A DNA stretch of 64,000 nt from Mytilus trossulus (taxonomy: Eukaryota > Mollusca > Bivalvia > Mytilida > Mytilidae): assembly GCF_036588685.1 (NCBI RefSeq), contig NC_086378.1, positions 76,525,127 through 76,589,126 on the forward strand. Direction: 5' to 3'. Each line of letters begins with the position of its first letter. Within the stretch, counting starts at the first letter, position 1. The notes below the pieces were generated by a model, which was not told where the DNA came from, did no database searches, and saw only the letters and a program-made list of their open reading frames with translations. Both the position numbers and the translations under genes were made by a program. Below, piece after piece: positions 10,925-20,924 of the stretch.

Positions 10925-11270
10925 ACTGTGAAAAACTGATTACTCGCGTAGTGGTATTCACCATATGAGAGTAAAAAAAATATAAAGAACTTCTAGATAA
11001 TTTTGAATCTCGATCTTTTTCTGAAATTGGTTCTATCAAACCTTTGATTTTTCAACCCTGTTTATCACCATTCCCCATGTGAAATTGAACAATCGTCTAA
11101 AAGAAATAATCCAAAATGCTTTTAACATAAAAACGGGCATATTTTTTTAATAGTGAACTAAACGGTAAAACATCTTTCACAGAGGAACAAGTGATCAGTA
11201 TACTGGAGGTTCTTATTGACAACATATATTTTGTTAAATTTGGAGGTAGTCTTTTTCAACAAATTTTATA
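10925..11270 (+). pseudogene. Penelope-like retroelement ORF, middle part (decayed)
   Basis: Resumes the ORF interrupted at 8934. Out-of-frame pieces read LESRSFSEIGSIKTFDFSTL (about 11000-11060), then IPHVKLNNRLKEIIQNAF (about 11072-11125), then EEQVISILEVLIDNIYFVKF with GGSLFQQ (about 11180-11258). These are reverse transcriptase text; the catalytic 'DD' part that should follow is missing or unrecognisable. Many frame changes show that it is inactive. Confidence 0.7.
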
Positions 11271-11650
11271 CCTCCCATTATTGTGATATTGTAAAGCATT
11301 TTTGTATTCTTGACTATCATTTTTGCTAATGCGCTTTGTCTATGTGCCTTTTTATGTTTCTATGATACATATATGACGTGGCTCTGTACTTATACATCCA
11401 GTCATTGTGTTATTGTACTATGGTAAATTTGTGTATTTTCGTTTTAATATTTGTTAATATTCTTGCTCTATATACCATTGTGTGCCTCCTTGGTACAATG
11501 TTTATATCGTCGTTTGTTTTTGTTGCATTTCAGTGTTTCTGTTGTTTCTTTGTTTTCCTCTTATAGTTGGTTTGTTTACCTGGGTTATAGTTTGTAACGG
11601 ATTTATGATTTTTGAACAGCGGTTTACTACTGTTGCCTTTATTTTAGATA
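11270..11650 (+). repeat. Retroelement 3' non-coding tail
   Basis: T-rich sequence ending 'gtaacggatttatgattttt' + 'gaacagcggtttactactgtt' (11594 onward). It shares its ending with 10340-10375. Short open frames in it look like accidents of T-rich DNA. Confidence 0.5.
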
Positions 11651-12111
11651 TTTGTTAGTTTTAAAAGTAATTAAGATTATAACCCAATGTTGACTCCTAT
11701 TTGTGACATTTTTACTTATCATGTCTGTATGTTTTGTTTACACACAGAAAATCAATAGTACATGTACCATTTCTACGATTAGAGTCTCCTGGGTAAACTA
11801 TTTGTGTGTGTGGGGTGTTTTTTTTGGGGGGGGAGTGAAGATTTTTTTAAAGCTTTCTGTAGTTTTTTCGCTCAGGTTCAAGTTTCTACAAATAAAAAAT
11901 ATGTGCACTTCAAATGTATCCCCTCTTAAAAGGGATACCAAATGAGTGGATCGTTCGGGTTGTTGTTGGGGGTGGGGGTGGGGGCCATTTTGATTGAAAA
12001 ATAAATATCACAAATGACAGGTACAGTAAAGCTTGTTATCTTGAATCGTTTTATTTACATTTAAATTGTTGATAATACCAAAGGATTCAAAATAAATTTC
12101 GACTATTTTAG

Positions 12112-13536
12112 GTATGAAATCCTTCAAAGTGGAGACATACAGAAAATTATCAGAAAACGCAATTCCTCTGATGATGATATTAAATACTACGCTTGTCTGG
12201 AGGATATGTATAACATTGTTTACAAAATCGACATTGCAACAGGGCATGGCGGGCATGATAAGATGGTCAAGGAAGCAAATAGAAAATATGCCAATGTTTC
12301 AACAGAGGCTGTGGAACTTTTGAAGGAGTTGTGTGAAGAGTGTCAATTAAACCTATAGTTAGCAAATAATTCAATTCACGTGGACAAATGGATTTAGTTG
12401 ACATACAATTATTAAGTTTTGATGATTTTAAGTACACGATGCTTTACCAAGATCATATGACAAAATGTGTGGTTCTCCGGCCTCTGAAATCAAAACGGGC
12501 AGCAGAGGCTGCAATGCAGATTCTTGATATATTTCTTCTTTTTGGTGCCCCCAACATTTTACAAATTGACAATGGTGCTGAATTTACTGCGAGTATTATT
12601 TCTCAATTAAAAGATTTATGGCCAGAGTGCAAAATCGTCCATGGGAAGCCAAGACACCATCAAAGTCAATGAAGTGTCGAACGTGCAAATGCTGATATCA
12701 AAGATATGACCATTACATGGATGCGAGATAATGGTGTTAAAGATTGGCCTGTTGGGATTAAATTTGTCCAATTTCAAAAAAATCAAAGCTACCACTCTGG
12801 CATTAAACGCACAACATATAAAGCAATGTTTGGAGTAGAGGCAAAGGTTGGCCTAACAACATTCCTCCTTGCCAGATGAAATAATTTCGCTCTTAAATAC
12901 AGAGGATGATCTGAAAGGTATTACCAACACAGGATTTCGTGATAACGAAGAAGGCATCGAAATCAATAATATAAATATTCTAATTGATAGCGACGACATC
13001 ACATGTATTGTTTGTCAAAAGCCAGCGTAAAATGCACATTCATGTTCAAATTGTAAATCAACAGTGCATATTTGTGGTAAAGCAAATGGCGAAGAAGGTT
13101 ATGGGACATCTGTTTTGTGCTTTTTGTGTTCAAATGTCATGAACAAGAAATACAAACCGAAAGAAATAATGCAACTATGTGTACAGAAAAACAATCCCAC
13201 GTGTTGACACACAAAAAAATCATTATGGCCATTGTTCATCAAAAAACTGAAAAGGGATATCGCTTGGTCACAAAACATGGTATCCTGCTATGATCATATA
13301 CAAGAACCCAGTTTGATGTTGCTGATTCCCTTTTTTTTGGTACCTTCAGATGTGTGTACTGAAAATTTTATTTCTGACGTGCAGTAAAATCCGATTCAAT
13401 ATGTGAAGGACAGGGTTTTTTAAAATGTGGATGTTGCGATAAAAAATAATGTGAAACGAACAGATGTACATGTATCAAAGCAGGACAAAAGTGCAATAGT
13501 CGGTGCCATCCAAATTTAGTTTGTAAAAATAAATGA
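12112..13536 (+). pseudogene. Integrase-type (DDE) transposon gene, decayed; KRBA2/Ginger-like
   Basis: Pieces in three frames give an ordered protein. 12112-12345 resembles the H2C2-like region before the integrase core (YEILQSGDIQ..., then GHGGHDKMVKEANRKY). 12380-12860 is the integrase core with D in GQMDLVDIQ, D in LQIDNGAEF and E in SVERANADIK, i.e. a DDE triad. 12865-13150 holds a Cys/His zinc-finger-like segment (CIVC, CSNC, VHIC, CFLC). 13400-13536 is a CXC-like Cys-rich tail (KCGCC, CTCIKAGQKCNSRCH, LVCKNK). Disabling changes are a TAA at 12367-12369, a TGA at 12670-12672 just before the catalytic Glu, frameshifts near 12345 and 12870, and a TAA in the zinc-finger segment near 13030. 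The family is known in metazoan Ginger-type transposons and the derived gene KRBA2; the exact group is inference. Confidence 0.75.
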
Positions 13537-13600
13537 TTGTTTTTAAATATTGTGCTTGACATTTTAAAATATTGTTTATAGTGCCTAACATTTTTATTAT

Positions 13601-13721
13601 AGGGTTATTGCATGAATATTGGGGAATATTGTCCCGAGTAGAATTTTATATTGCACGAGCTTGCGAGTGCAATATATGTTCTACGAGGGACAATATTCCC
13701 CAATATTCATGCAATAACCCT
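13601..13721. repeat. 121-bp near-perfect palindrome (foldback element)
   Basis: The left arm begins 'agggttattgcatgaatatt' and the right arm ends with its reverse complement at 13721. The arms are about 55 bp with few mismatches, around a short centre near 13661 ('cacgagcttgcgagtg'). No coding capacity. A second foldback with a similar centre lies at 25611-25760. Confidence 0.85.
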
Positions 13722-13893
13722 TTTATTGTATGGCAATATAATATGTGAAAGTAAAAATTGGTTTTAAACTAAGATTTAAACGTTGATGACGTCATGAATT
13801 TTGAAGATGTATTGACTAGTGCAATATTGGAATTTATTGCACGCTAACTTTTGGTTACTTTCAGTGGGAAATATTATATTGCTATACAATAAA
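13722..13893. mobile_element. MITE with ~30-bp inverted ends
   Basis: The left end 'ttattgtatggcaatataata' followed by 'tgaaagtaa' pairs with the right end 'ttactttcagtgggaaatat' + 'tatattgctatacaataa'. It directly adjoins the palindrome at 13601-13721. Both sit between copies of a 'attgtgcttgacatttta' direct repeat (13547 and 13923), suggesting insertion into an older repeat. Confidence 0.65.
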
Positions 13894-14107
13894 TTAATAT
13901 ATTGTGTTGATCATTTTATTACATTGTGCTTGACATTTTATTACACTGTGCCTAACATTTTAATATTATCAGGTTATCATCTTTTAACAGATTGTGCTAA
14001 ACATTTTACAATATATGTGAATAATAATGTTTTAATATGATTCTATAGAATAAATTATTTAATTTTATTTATTTTCTTTAAAATTTAAACTAATTCTTTA
14101 TTTCAGT

Positions 14108-14320
14108 TATTGGGGATTCATTTATTTTTGTGGGTATCACTTTTCGTGGATTGCTGAAAACTTGCATATTCGTGTATATTTGATTTCGTGGTTTAGCCAA
14201 TCTCCGTATACAAAGCCTATTGAAAATATGACATTCGATGAACATTTGAATTCGTGGTTCACCTGTTCCCATGAAACCCACGAAAATTGGTATACAACGA
14301 ATAATAATGAATCCACAGTA
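14108..14320. mobile_element. MITE, ~210 bp, TA-flanked
   Basis: The left end TATTGGGGATTCATTTATTT and the reverse complement of the right end, TACTGTGGATTCATTATTAT, are related inverted repeats. TA lies at both limits, as for mariner-type target sites. The interior repeats 'ttcgtgg' motifs in both orientations. Non-coding. Confidence 0.65.
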
Positions 14321-14324
14321 TTAT

Positions 14325-14394
14325 GCATAATCCCTGACGTTTTTTCTAGTGATTTTACATAATCCCTGAAATTTTCAGTGATTATATATAATCT
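14325..14394. repeat. Clustered 'ATAATCCCTGA' inverted motifs, left side
   Basis: 'cataatccctgacgtttttt', 'ttttacataatccctgaaat' and 'ttcagtgattatatataatc' alternate in both orientations. Matching text resumes at 15359-15432 after the LINE fragment, so the LINE was inserted into this repeat. Confidence 0.5.
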
Positions 14395-15358
14395 GATGAC
14401 AGTCTACTATACAGGGAAATTAGTAACACCAAAGATACAGAACAACTTCAGAAAGACCTTGAAGCATTAGAAAATTGGGAAAAAAACATGGATGATGAGA
14501 TTCAATCCAACAAAATGCAATATTATCTGCATACCAACAAAGAAAAAAGAACCTATACAATACCCATATACTCTACATGGACACATACTCGAACCAGTAG
14601 ATAGTGCCAAGTACTTGGGAGTTTCAATATCAAACAACCTCTCATGGAACAAACATATCCAGAGTGTTACAACAAAGGGTAACCGAACACTTGGCTTTGT
14701 CAAACGAAACCTTAAAGAATGTACCAGGAAAGTAAAGGCTGCTGGCTATACAACACTCGTGCGACCTGTCATAGAGTATGCTTCTACTATATGGGACCCA
14801 ACCAACCAAGCAAGCATCAACACACTAGAACTTATACAGAGGAGAGCTGCTAGATTTGTCTATAATGACTACACATCACGCACACCAGGGTGCGTCACTA
14901 CAATGTTAGAAGATCTTAAATGGGACACATTACAGACAAGACGCCGTGACAACAGGCTATGCATGCTCTATCGTATCCAGAATGAGCTGATAGACTGAGC
15001 TGATAGGTGGCGACAGTAGAACTCGTGGAGGACACAAGTTTTACCAACAGAGGGTCACCCGTGATGTCTACAGGAACTCTTTCTTTCCAAGAACAATCAT
15101 GGAATGGAATACATTACCTGCCAGGGTTGCTGAAGCGGGATCAGTTGAATATTTTCGCTCAGGGCTACAGACAACACATTAATACCAGACTGGACGATTG
15201 TACATAATTTTAACCGTAACAACCTGATTTTATTGTAAATACTGTATATAGCCTTAGGAGACTAGATATGTGATGTCACCATGCGTAGTCCCGCAGAGTT
15301 TAAACGTTTCATTAAACAGTTAAAGGAACCCAACTCTTATATGGAAGAAGAAGAAGAA
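14395..15358 (+). mobile_element. 5'-truncated non-LTR retrotransposon (RT C-terminal part)
   Basis: Begins within the reverse transcriptase active-site box (DDSLLYREISNTKDTEQLQ, from GAT GAC at 14395). A 168-residue frame at 14492-14998 follows, with the post-RT thumb and maturase-like text (RFNPTKCNIICIPTKKK; DSAKYLGVSISNNLSWNKHI; LVRPVIEYASTIWDPTNQ; LIQRRAARFVYNDY; LQTRRRDNRLCMLYRIQN), then another frame giving GGHKFYQQRVTRDVYRNSFF and MEWNTLPARVAEAGS. Frame breaks are an extra A in the run at 14479-14485 and one near 15000. The tail is a GAA microsatellite (15343-15358), typical of CR1/L2-like elements. 5' truncation is the usual outcome of target-primed reverse transcription. Confidence 0.8.
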
Positions 15359-15435
15359 TCCCTAAACTAACCAGTGATTCTACATAATCCCTGAAAATTT
15401 CAGGGATTCTTCATAATCACTGATTATACAAATTC
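15359..15435. repeat. Clustered 'ATAATCCCTGA' inverted motifs, right side
   Basis: Holds 'tccctgaaaatttcaggga', a near-perfect palindrome, flanked by 'gtgattctacataa' and 'cttcataatcactgattata'. It continues the repeat at 14325-14394. Confidence 0.5.
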
Positions 15436-15562
15436 ACTGTAACATATATACATAATTTGGTCTCTGGATGATAGTTGTCTTATTGGCAATACGAAATCTC
15501 ATAATTTTTATAAAATGCACAATGAACCTACATTTCGGTCATTTGATTTAAATAAAATTGAG

Positions 15563-15855
15563 AAAGGAAATGGGGAATGTGTCAAAGCGACAACAACTCA
15601 ACCATAAAGCAGACAACAGACGAAGGCCACCAATGGGTCTTTAATGTAGCGAGAAACTCCCGCAACCGGAGGCGTCCTTCAGCTGGCCCCTTAAAAAATA
15701 TGTATACTAGTTCAGTGATAATGGACGTCATACTAAACTCCGAATTATACACGACAAACTAAAATGAAAAATCATACAAGACTTACAAAGGCCAGAGGCT
15801 CCCCACTTGGAACAGGCGCAAAATTGCGACTAGAACATATCCAACTGAAGTCATG
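15563..15855 (+). repeat. Interspersed repeat family A, copy 1
   Basis: Order of marks: 'atggggaatgtgtcaaagcg', 'caaccataaagcagacaac', 'atgtagcgagaaactcccgc', 'ggaggcgtccttcagctggc', 'gataatggacgtcatactaa' and 'aaaggccagaggctcc'. Other copies are at 18712 (+), 20925 (-) and 24797 (-). The dispersion and fixed order show a mobile family; the class is unknown. Confidence 0.8.
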
Positions 15856-15859
15856 ATGT

Positions 15860-16800
15860 CTTTATTTTTTGAAAAAAAAATGTAGAATACAACAACAACA
15901 CATACTAATTTATTAGAGTCTCACCTCTTTAAAACATTTGATATAAAACACAATATAATATTAACAGATCAATTTATAAAAGAGCCACTCTAAAAAGAGT
16001 TACGAGAGACTGTAAAAACACAGATTAAAATACATTTCTATAACAATCTAAAACATATATCAATATATCTTAGCATAAAACACCATACTATTAAAAACAA
16101 TTATACAAAAGAAAACAAACAACATTATATACACTTATTACGAGTATAACATACACTTTCTCCTAAAAAGTACTTCATGGCAGATTTTGGCTGTAAAATA
16201 ACAAATTCTATCATCATGAAACATAAATAAAAACTTTTTTCTTTATTGCCTAAATTACTAAAACTACTTTCTATATTACATACACTGTTAAAAAATATCG
16301 TTCGCAAATCTGCATGTTCTGAGCATTCTAAAAATACAATTGAAAATATGAAAATGTTGCACATGAAGTTCAGCTGTACCACATCTTCGAAATAAAAAAA
16401 AAATTTGAGCAGTTTCACATGCAGTTCTAAGTTATTGTTTGAACAGTTGTTCCTTGAGTGCGATGTCTACGTTCATTCTTTTTCTTATGCAGTCTGTAAC
16501 TAAATAACGTGGAATACGCGTGTAAAGGATTGATTTTTAAAAACATTTTTCATTCAATACCCTCACTCTGGAATTAAAGGTATCTCATTTTATCCAGTTC
16601 TATTTTTCGGTCTTGTTAAAAGAAATTGGAAATGCATACCGCCTCAATGGAAGCTACGCCACTGGTTCGGCAATATTTTACCCCCTACACTGCATGATAA
16701 ATGAACATGGTGATAACTTACAACTTGGCATTGTATGTGACTGTCATATTTTTCTGTTTGTCTTATTTTTTATTCCTCTTTTCCTTTTCTTTTTTGCCAT
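15860..16800. other. No recognisable gene
   Basis: AT-rich DNA without splice-bounded coding text. The longest accidental frame (minus strand, near 16125-16418) has biased hydrophobic and Phe-rich composition and no recognisable domain. Confidence 0.4.
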
Positions 16801-16804
16801 GGCG

Positions 16805-17100
16805 CTGTCTCGTTTCGATCTATGAGTTTGACCTTCCCTCTGGTATCTTTCGGCCCATTTTCATACAAGTGAGAGGTTTAGCTAGCTTATAAAACCATGT
16901 TTAGTCCACCATTTTCTGATCTTGTCTACATACTAAAATGCCTGTACCGAGTCTAGAATATGACATACTCAGTTGTTATCCATTCGTTTGATGGGTTTGA
17001 GCTTTCGATTTTGCCCTTTTTATTAGGGACTTTCCGTTTTGAATTTTCCTCGGAGTTCAGTACTTTTGTGTTTATATTTTTTTTTACAAATCGGGGTTCT
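16805..17100 (+). repeat. Interspersed repeat family D, plus-strand copy
   Basis: Marks: 'tatgagtttgaccttccctc', 'tctttcggcccattttcat', 'ttagtccaccattttctgat', 'gttgttatccattcgtttga', 'tgggtttgagctttcgattt' and 'ggactttccgttttgaattt' + 'tcctcgg'. The reverse complement is at 50975-51150, and a fragment lies at 60845-60905. It ends about 250 bp before the SLC10-like promoter. Confidence 0.7.
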
Positions 17101-17354
17101 CAAATACTTTTAAAATTATACAATAATGTATGTCAACGATCCAAGAGTAATTGCAGGGTTCATCGACATGCTGTTAAATACAATCAAAACATGCCAGAAA
17201 TTCTCACTTCTTTTGTCACAAATATGAGATGAAAATTAAATTGGATTTCACACGATAATTTAACAACAATGCAAATTTTCATGTGTTTGAACCCTGGTAA
17301 AATTAAGTTAAATTCTGGAACTATCTATTTTCTTTTTTAACCTCTTAAAACATG

Positions 17355-17362
17355 TATAAAAA
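17355..17362 (+). promoter_or_regulatory. TATA box of the SLC10-like gene
   Basis: TATAAAAA lies 44-51 bp upstream of the start codon, with a possible initiator 'ctcattc' about 30 bp downstream of it (17384-17390). The spacing fits a TATA-driven start giving a very short 5' leader of about 20 nt. No other signal was identified. Confidence 0.6.
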
Positions 17363-17405
17363 GAGGTCGTGAATTGAAGTAAGCTCATTCATAGAACTCT
17401 CGAAA

Positions 17406-18059
17406 ATGGATGCATTGATATTTATCAGTATTCTCATTTGTGCGATATTTCCATGTGCATCTTCATCATGGATGAATACAACCAACACAGATGATCAAGT
17501 ACAAGCAGATAGTAAATATCATTTACATATGAGCCATCCCGACATCATTGTGCTTTATACAAATGTACGATCTCAAACCATGTTGATGAATTACACTTTA
17601 CTATGTGAGGAACAACGTACAGTTATATTGAAAGCTCTTGCTAACGACAAGACTATGGTTGATGTGAGTTTAAAAGATGAAATTATTCAATGTGGTAACA
17701 AAAGCTCGGAAATTAAAACGAGAAACAATTCCGTTTCTAATGAATTCAGCTTTTATGATCATGGATCAATAACACTCCGTATGTCTGGTAAGAGATTTGG
17801 AAGGACGTATATTACTTTCAACTTGTATAATTCATCATCAACGGATAAGATTCTTGTCGGAAAGCAGAAAATTCCCTTGATTGTTCTCCGTAAAGACGAA
17901 CCAGCGTCAGAGATCTTCAAGTACATGATGTATATTGTGACGGTTATTGTAAACTTTGGGTTTGGTTGTAAAACTGATTTGAAGGTAGTTAAAGAAACGT
18001 ACAGAAAGCCTGTTGCACCAGCCATTGGAATTGGTTGCCAGCTTTTACTTATGCCAATG
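17406..18059 (+). CDS. SLC10-like exon 1 (signal peptide, extracellular domain, first membrane segments)
   Basis: The ATG at 17406 is the first in frame and opens a clear signal peptide. 218 codons end at CCA ATG, followed by donor gtaata at 18060. The frame would otherwise run to a stop at 18066-18068. The C-terminal part holds IFKYMMYIVTVIVNFGFG and PVAPAIGIGCQLLLMPM. Confidence 0.85.
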
Positions 18060-20252
18060 GTAATATAACATTTATGAAAATAAAGGCCAAAATAATATAA
18101 GACATGTATTCATATGTTAAAAAGAAGAAATTCCGCACCATGTTTTGAAAACCACATTTGAAATACCGGTACTAGTATTTTAAATATTAAAAGGCAAATA
18201 GAAAATATATTAAAATCACAACGATCAACAATGTAACATTATATTTCCCTTGGCAATTATTGTATATAATGTGATCATTTTATTGGTGTTAAAATGTCTT
18301 TCTTAATATGCTTTAAAATTCTTCATCAAAATGCAGATGTATCGATCTCTCTTGGTTTTTAATAGTATTTGATAATTATGAAACACATAAACAATTGCAG
18401 TGTTTCGTAAACGTTTTCAGTTCAGGGTAAAACACTTTGATTGGACATTAATTCTGTGGAATCGTTTGAGATCTTCAATAACATTTACGTATTTTTTTTT
18501 CAGATTGGTTACGGTATCGCTAAGTTAGTTACACCAGGAGACCCGTACATATCACTTGGTATATTTATAGTATCCTGCTGCCCGGGAGGGGGTCAAAGTA
18601 ACATCTTTACCTACCTCCTTGGAGGAGATATATCACTGTCGGTTTCTTTGACTGCAGTCAGTATGATGCTTTCTTTTGGTATGTATATTCTGCATTATAA
18701 TATAAAATTGAGAATGTAAATTGGGAATGTGTCAAAAAGACAACAACAGACCATAGAAAAAAACAACAACAGAAGGTCACCAACAGGTCTACAATGTAGC
18801 GAGAAATTCCCGCACCCGGAGGCGTCCTTCAGCTGGCCCCTAAACAGTGATAATGAACGTCATACTAAACTCCAAATTGTAGACAAGAAACTAGAATAAA
18901 AATTAATAAAAGACCAACAAAGGCCAGAGGCTCCTGACTTGGGACAGGCGTAAAAATGCGGCGGGCTAAACATGTTTACATAGTAAGTATCTGATTTCAT
19001 TTTATCCCTGGCGATAGGACTAAGGTCGGTATCTACTGGATTAATGTTTGAAAACATATGTCAGTACACATCAAACAGCTATAACAAAACAAGAAGGTAT
19101 GGTATAATTGCCGGCAGTAAATAAAATATACACGTAGACCAAAGACAAAAATGTGAAATTATTATATTGGTCACTCTGCAGCCATCGACAATGAGCGAGC
19201 CGAAAAAAAAAAATAATATATACCATTCGCTTTGTGGTGATAAATGGTATGACAATCATATTCTTACTGTATTCAACATCTCACGAAATTTACCTGAACA
19301 ATATATAGAAAGGACAGTATTCATAACTCTGGCACTATGGTGAATATATATGTTTGAAGGAGCAGGTGCCAACATTGGATGCGTTCAATATCGTAGTGGC
19401 TACGTATAGTACTACGTAGATATTTGTCTACTGAACGAGTAACTAGCCTAGCTGTTATCAATGTCTATGTAGCAGCTAGGCTAGCTACATGTTCAATAGT
19501 CATAAATCTACGTAGCCCTATGTAGCCACTACGACATTGAACGCTACCATGGAGTTTTAATTGTTGTTTACAGAGTTTTCACAACCTCATTCAAATACAT
19601 AAAAAAACTATAAAATAAATTCACTTTATCCGATTTCATTTTGGGTTTTATCATTTCAGGAACAATGCCTCTATGGTAATTTACATTGGGCCGGGAAATT
19701 TCTACAAACGCCGAAACAGAAATGCCATATCTAGAAGTTGTAACAACATTAATATTCATCCTAATCCCGCTCTTGATCGGAGTATTCGTTCAGTACAAAC
19801 TAACACGAATTCACAATTTCATGTTGAAAATTCTTTTACCAATCACGATTGTCGCAGTTATTCTACTTCTTGTCACAGGAATCTACTCTAATTGGTACAT
19901 TTTTGAAATGTTCAACGCTAAAACATTCCTTCCTGCGAGCCTATTACCATTAAGTGGAAATATTATTGCTGGTTTGATTGCCTTGGTTGCTAGGATGCCC
20001 TGGACACGTGTGAAAACTATCGCAATTGAAACAGGTTTGCAAAATACCGGAATTGCAATTTTGGTAATCATGTTTGCTTTTCCGCAACCGGAGGGTCTTA
20101 TTGCCGTTGTTGTACCAATTGCTACTAGTATCATGACGCAACTTCCGCTTATTGCTGTAACGATTCCATACTTAATATACACAAGGTGTTATTGGAAACG
20201 AGATGAACCCGAGTCTGCTAAAGAAGAAGTAGTTAAAAACAATTCAAAGTAA
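17406..20252 (+). CDS. SLC10-family (sodium/bile acid cotransporter-like) gene, three exons, one in-frame stop
   Basis: Exons are 17406-18059, 18504-18678 and 19660-20252, with GT-AG introns and matching phases (0, then 1). The product would be about 473 residues: a signal peptide (residues 1-20, MDALIFISILICAIFPCASS), an extracellular domain of roughly 150 residues with N-glycosylation motifs (NTT, NYT, NKSS, NNS, NSSS), then a multipass membrane domain. The membrane part shows SLC10 hallmarks: NFGFGCKTDLKVV, IGIGCQLLLMPMIGY, CCPGGGQSN (the conserved sodium/bile-acid site region), FGTMPLW and IALVARMPWTRVKTIAIETG, and LQNTGIAILV. The long N-terminus points to the SLC10A3/A5-like group, whose substrates are poorly defined. 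Odd feature: TAA at 19677-19679 in exon 3, directly after TMPLW, would cut the protein after residue 282 and remove about half of the membrane domain. Everything downstream is intact, so this may be a recent null allele, a sequence error or a young pseudogene. Confidence 0.85.
18504..18678 (+). CDS. SLC10-like exon 2 (GGGQSN motif)
   Basis: The acceptor is a T-rich tract plus cag at 18501-18503; the donor is gtatgt at 18679. 175 nt start in phase 0 and end in phase 1. It encodes IGYGIAKLVTPGDPYISLGI, then VSCCPGGGQSNIFTYLLGGD and SLTAVSMMLSF. The CPGGxxSN block is the family signature. Confidence 0.85.
18712..18985 (+). repeat. Interspersed repeat family A, copy 2, in SLC10-like intron 2
   Basis: Same order of marks as copy 1: 'attgggaatgtgtcaaaaag', 'tagcgagaaattcccgcacc', 'ggaggcgtccttcagctggc' and 'aaaggccagaggctcctgac'. 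It lies 34 bp after the exon 2 donor. Confidence 0.8.
19381..19544. mobile_element. Foldback MITE (164 bp) in SLC10-like intron 2
   Basis: The left end GCGTTCAATATCGTAGTGGC matches the reverse complement of the right end, GCGTTCAATGTCGTAGTGGC, with one mismatch in 20. Homology continues through 'tacgtagat' to 'gctagcctagctg', so almost the whole element is two ~75-bp arms. Target duplication is not clear. Confidence 0.8.
19660..20252 (+). CDS. SLC10-like exon 3 (C-terminal membrane half), with TAA at 19677
   Basis: Acceptor tttcag at 19654-19659. Phase-1 joining gives GGA ACA ATG CCT CTA TGG TAA TTT ACA TTG GGC. The TAA occupies a position where family members have a hydrophobic residue after MPL(W/L), so a TTA-to-TAA change is the simplest origin. 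The rest is open to the natural stop at 20250-20252 and contains about five membrane segments and a charged tail ending KEEVVKNNSK. No alternative AG acceptor would skip the stop without losing TMPLW. Confidence 0.85.
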
Positions 20253-20276
20253 TAAGTCTGTGGAATTGAAGAGCTT

Positions 20277-20380
20277 TTCTATGAAGTATAAAACTAGTAA
20301 ATATGCTGACCCTCGGTTGCTTAGACTTTCTATGAAGTATAGAACTAGTAAATATGCTGACCTTCGGTTGCTTAGACTTT
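20277..20380 (+). repeat. 52-bp tandem duplication in the SLC10-like 3' region
   Basis: 'ttctatgaagtataaaacta' through 'ctcggttgcttagact' occurs twice with three differences (starting about 20277 and 20329). It lies just after the stop codon, probably within the 3' UTR. Confidence 0.8.
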
Positions 20381-20678
20381 TATTATTATTAGGGATTTTT
20401 GTGTGTTATTTTATGGAATGTTTGTCTTTTCGTAGTTTTACTCTGATAACCATGGGGATCGGTTTATCGTCGACTTATGACTTTTGAGAGTCACTATGGT
20501 ATGTGATTGTCTTTTTTTCGCCTTATAAAACAATACAATTATTATTATTGTTCGTGTTTTAAACAAATCTTTAGTATAATATCTCATTGATTCATAATTA
20601 TACTTTCTTCAAAGTTTTCTTTTCTTTTTTTTTACCGTTTATCATATAAATTAAGGTGTAGCATGTACCACTATAGTT

Positions 20679-20684
20679 AATAAA
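20679..20684 (+). terminator. Possible polyadenylation signal of the SLC10-like gene
   Basis: AATAAA about 430 bp after the stop codon, in an AT-rich context. No competing canonical signal was noticed closer to the stop. Confidence 0.35.
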
Positions 20685-20924
20685 CAAAAATTAAAATCAC
20701 TTTGTATAATATTGTTACTGCCTTCAAAATTTATTTATAATTTTCGCTAATGTACGTCGGTGCGTGAAACGAGATTATATTCAAAGCGAGATAACTCTAG
20801 CGTTAGAATATGTAAGATACTTAATCATTTTAAAGCCAGTGATAAGTCCGTTTGATATAAAGTCGATATATGAACGTTTACTTTTCTACATTGGCTAGAG
20901 GTATAGGGGGAGGGTTGAGATCTC

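Noticed and set aside
11378..11566. 62-residue hydrophobic frame
   Set aside because: Lies in the T-rich 3' tail of a retroelement; the Phe/Leu/Cys bias follows base composition.
17406..18068. Reading the 220-residue frame as a complete single-exon protein
   Set aside because: The last two residues and the stop come from the intron; an in-phase donor at 18060 and the matching exons 2 and 3 show that it is exon 1 of a longer gene.
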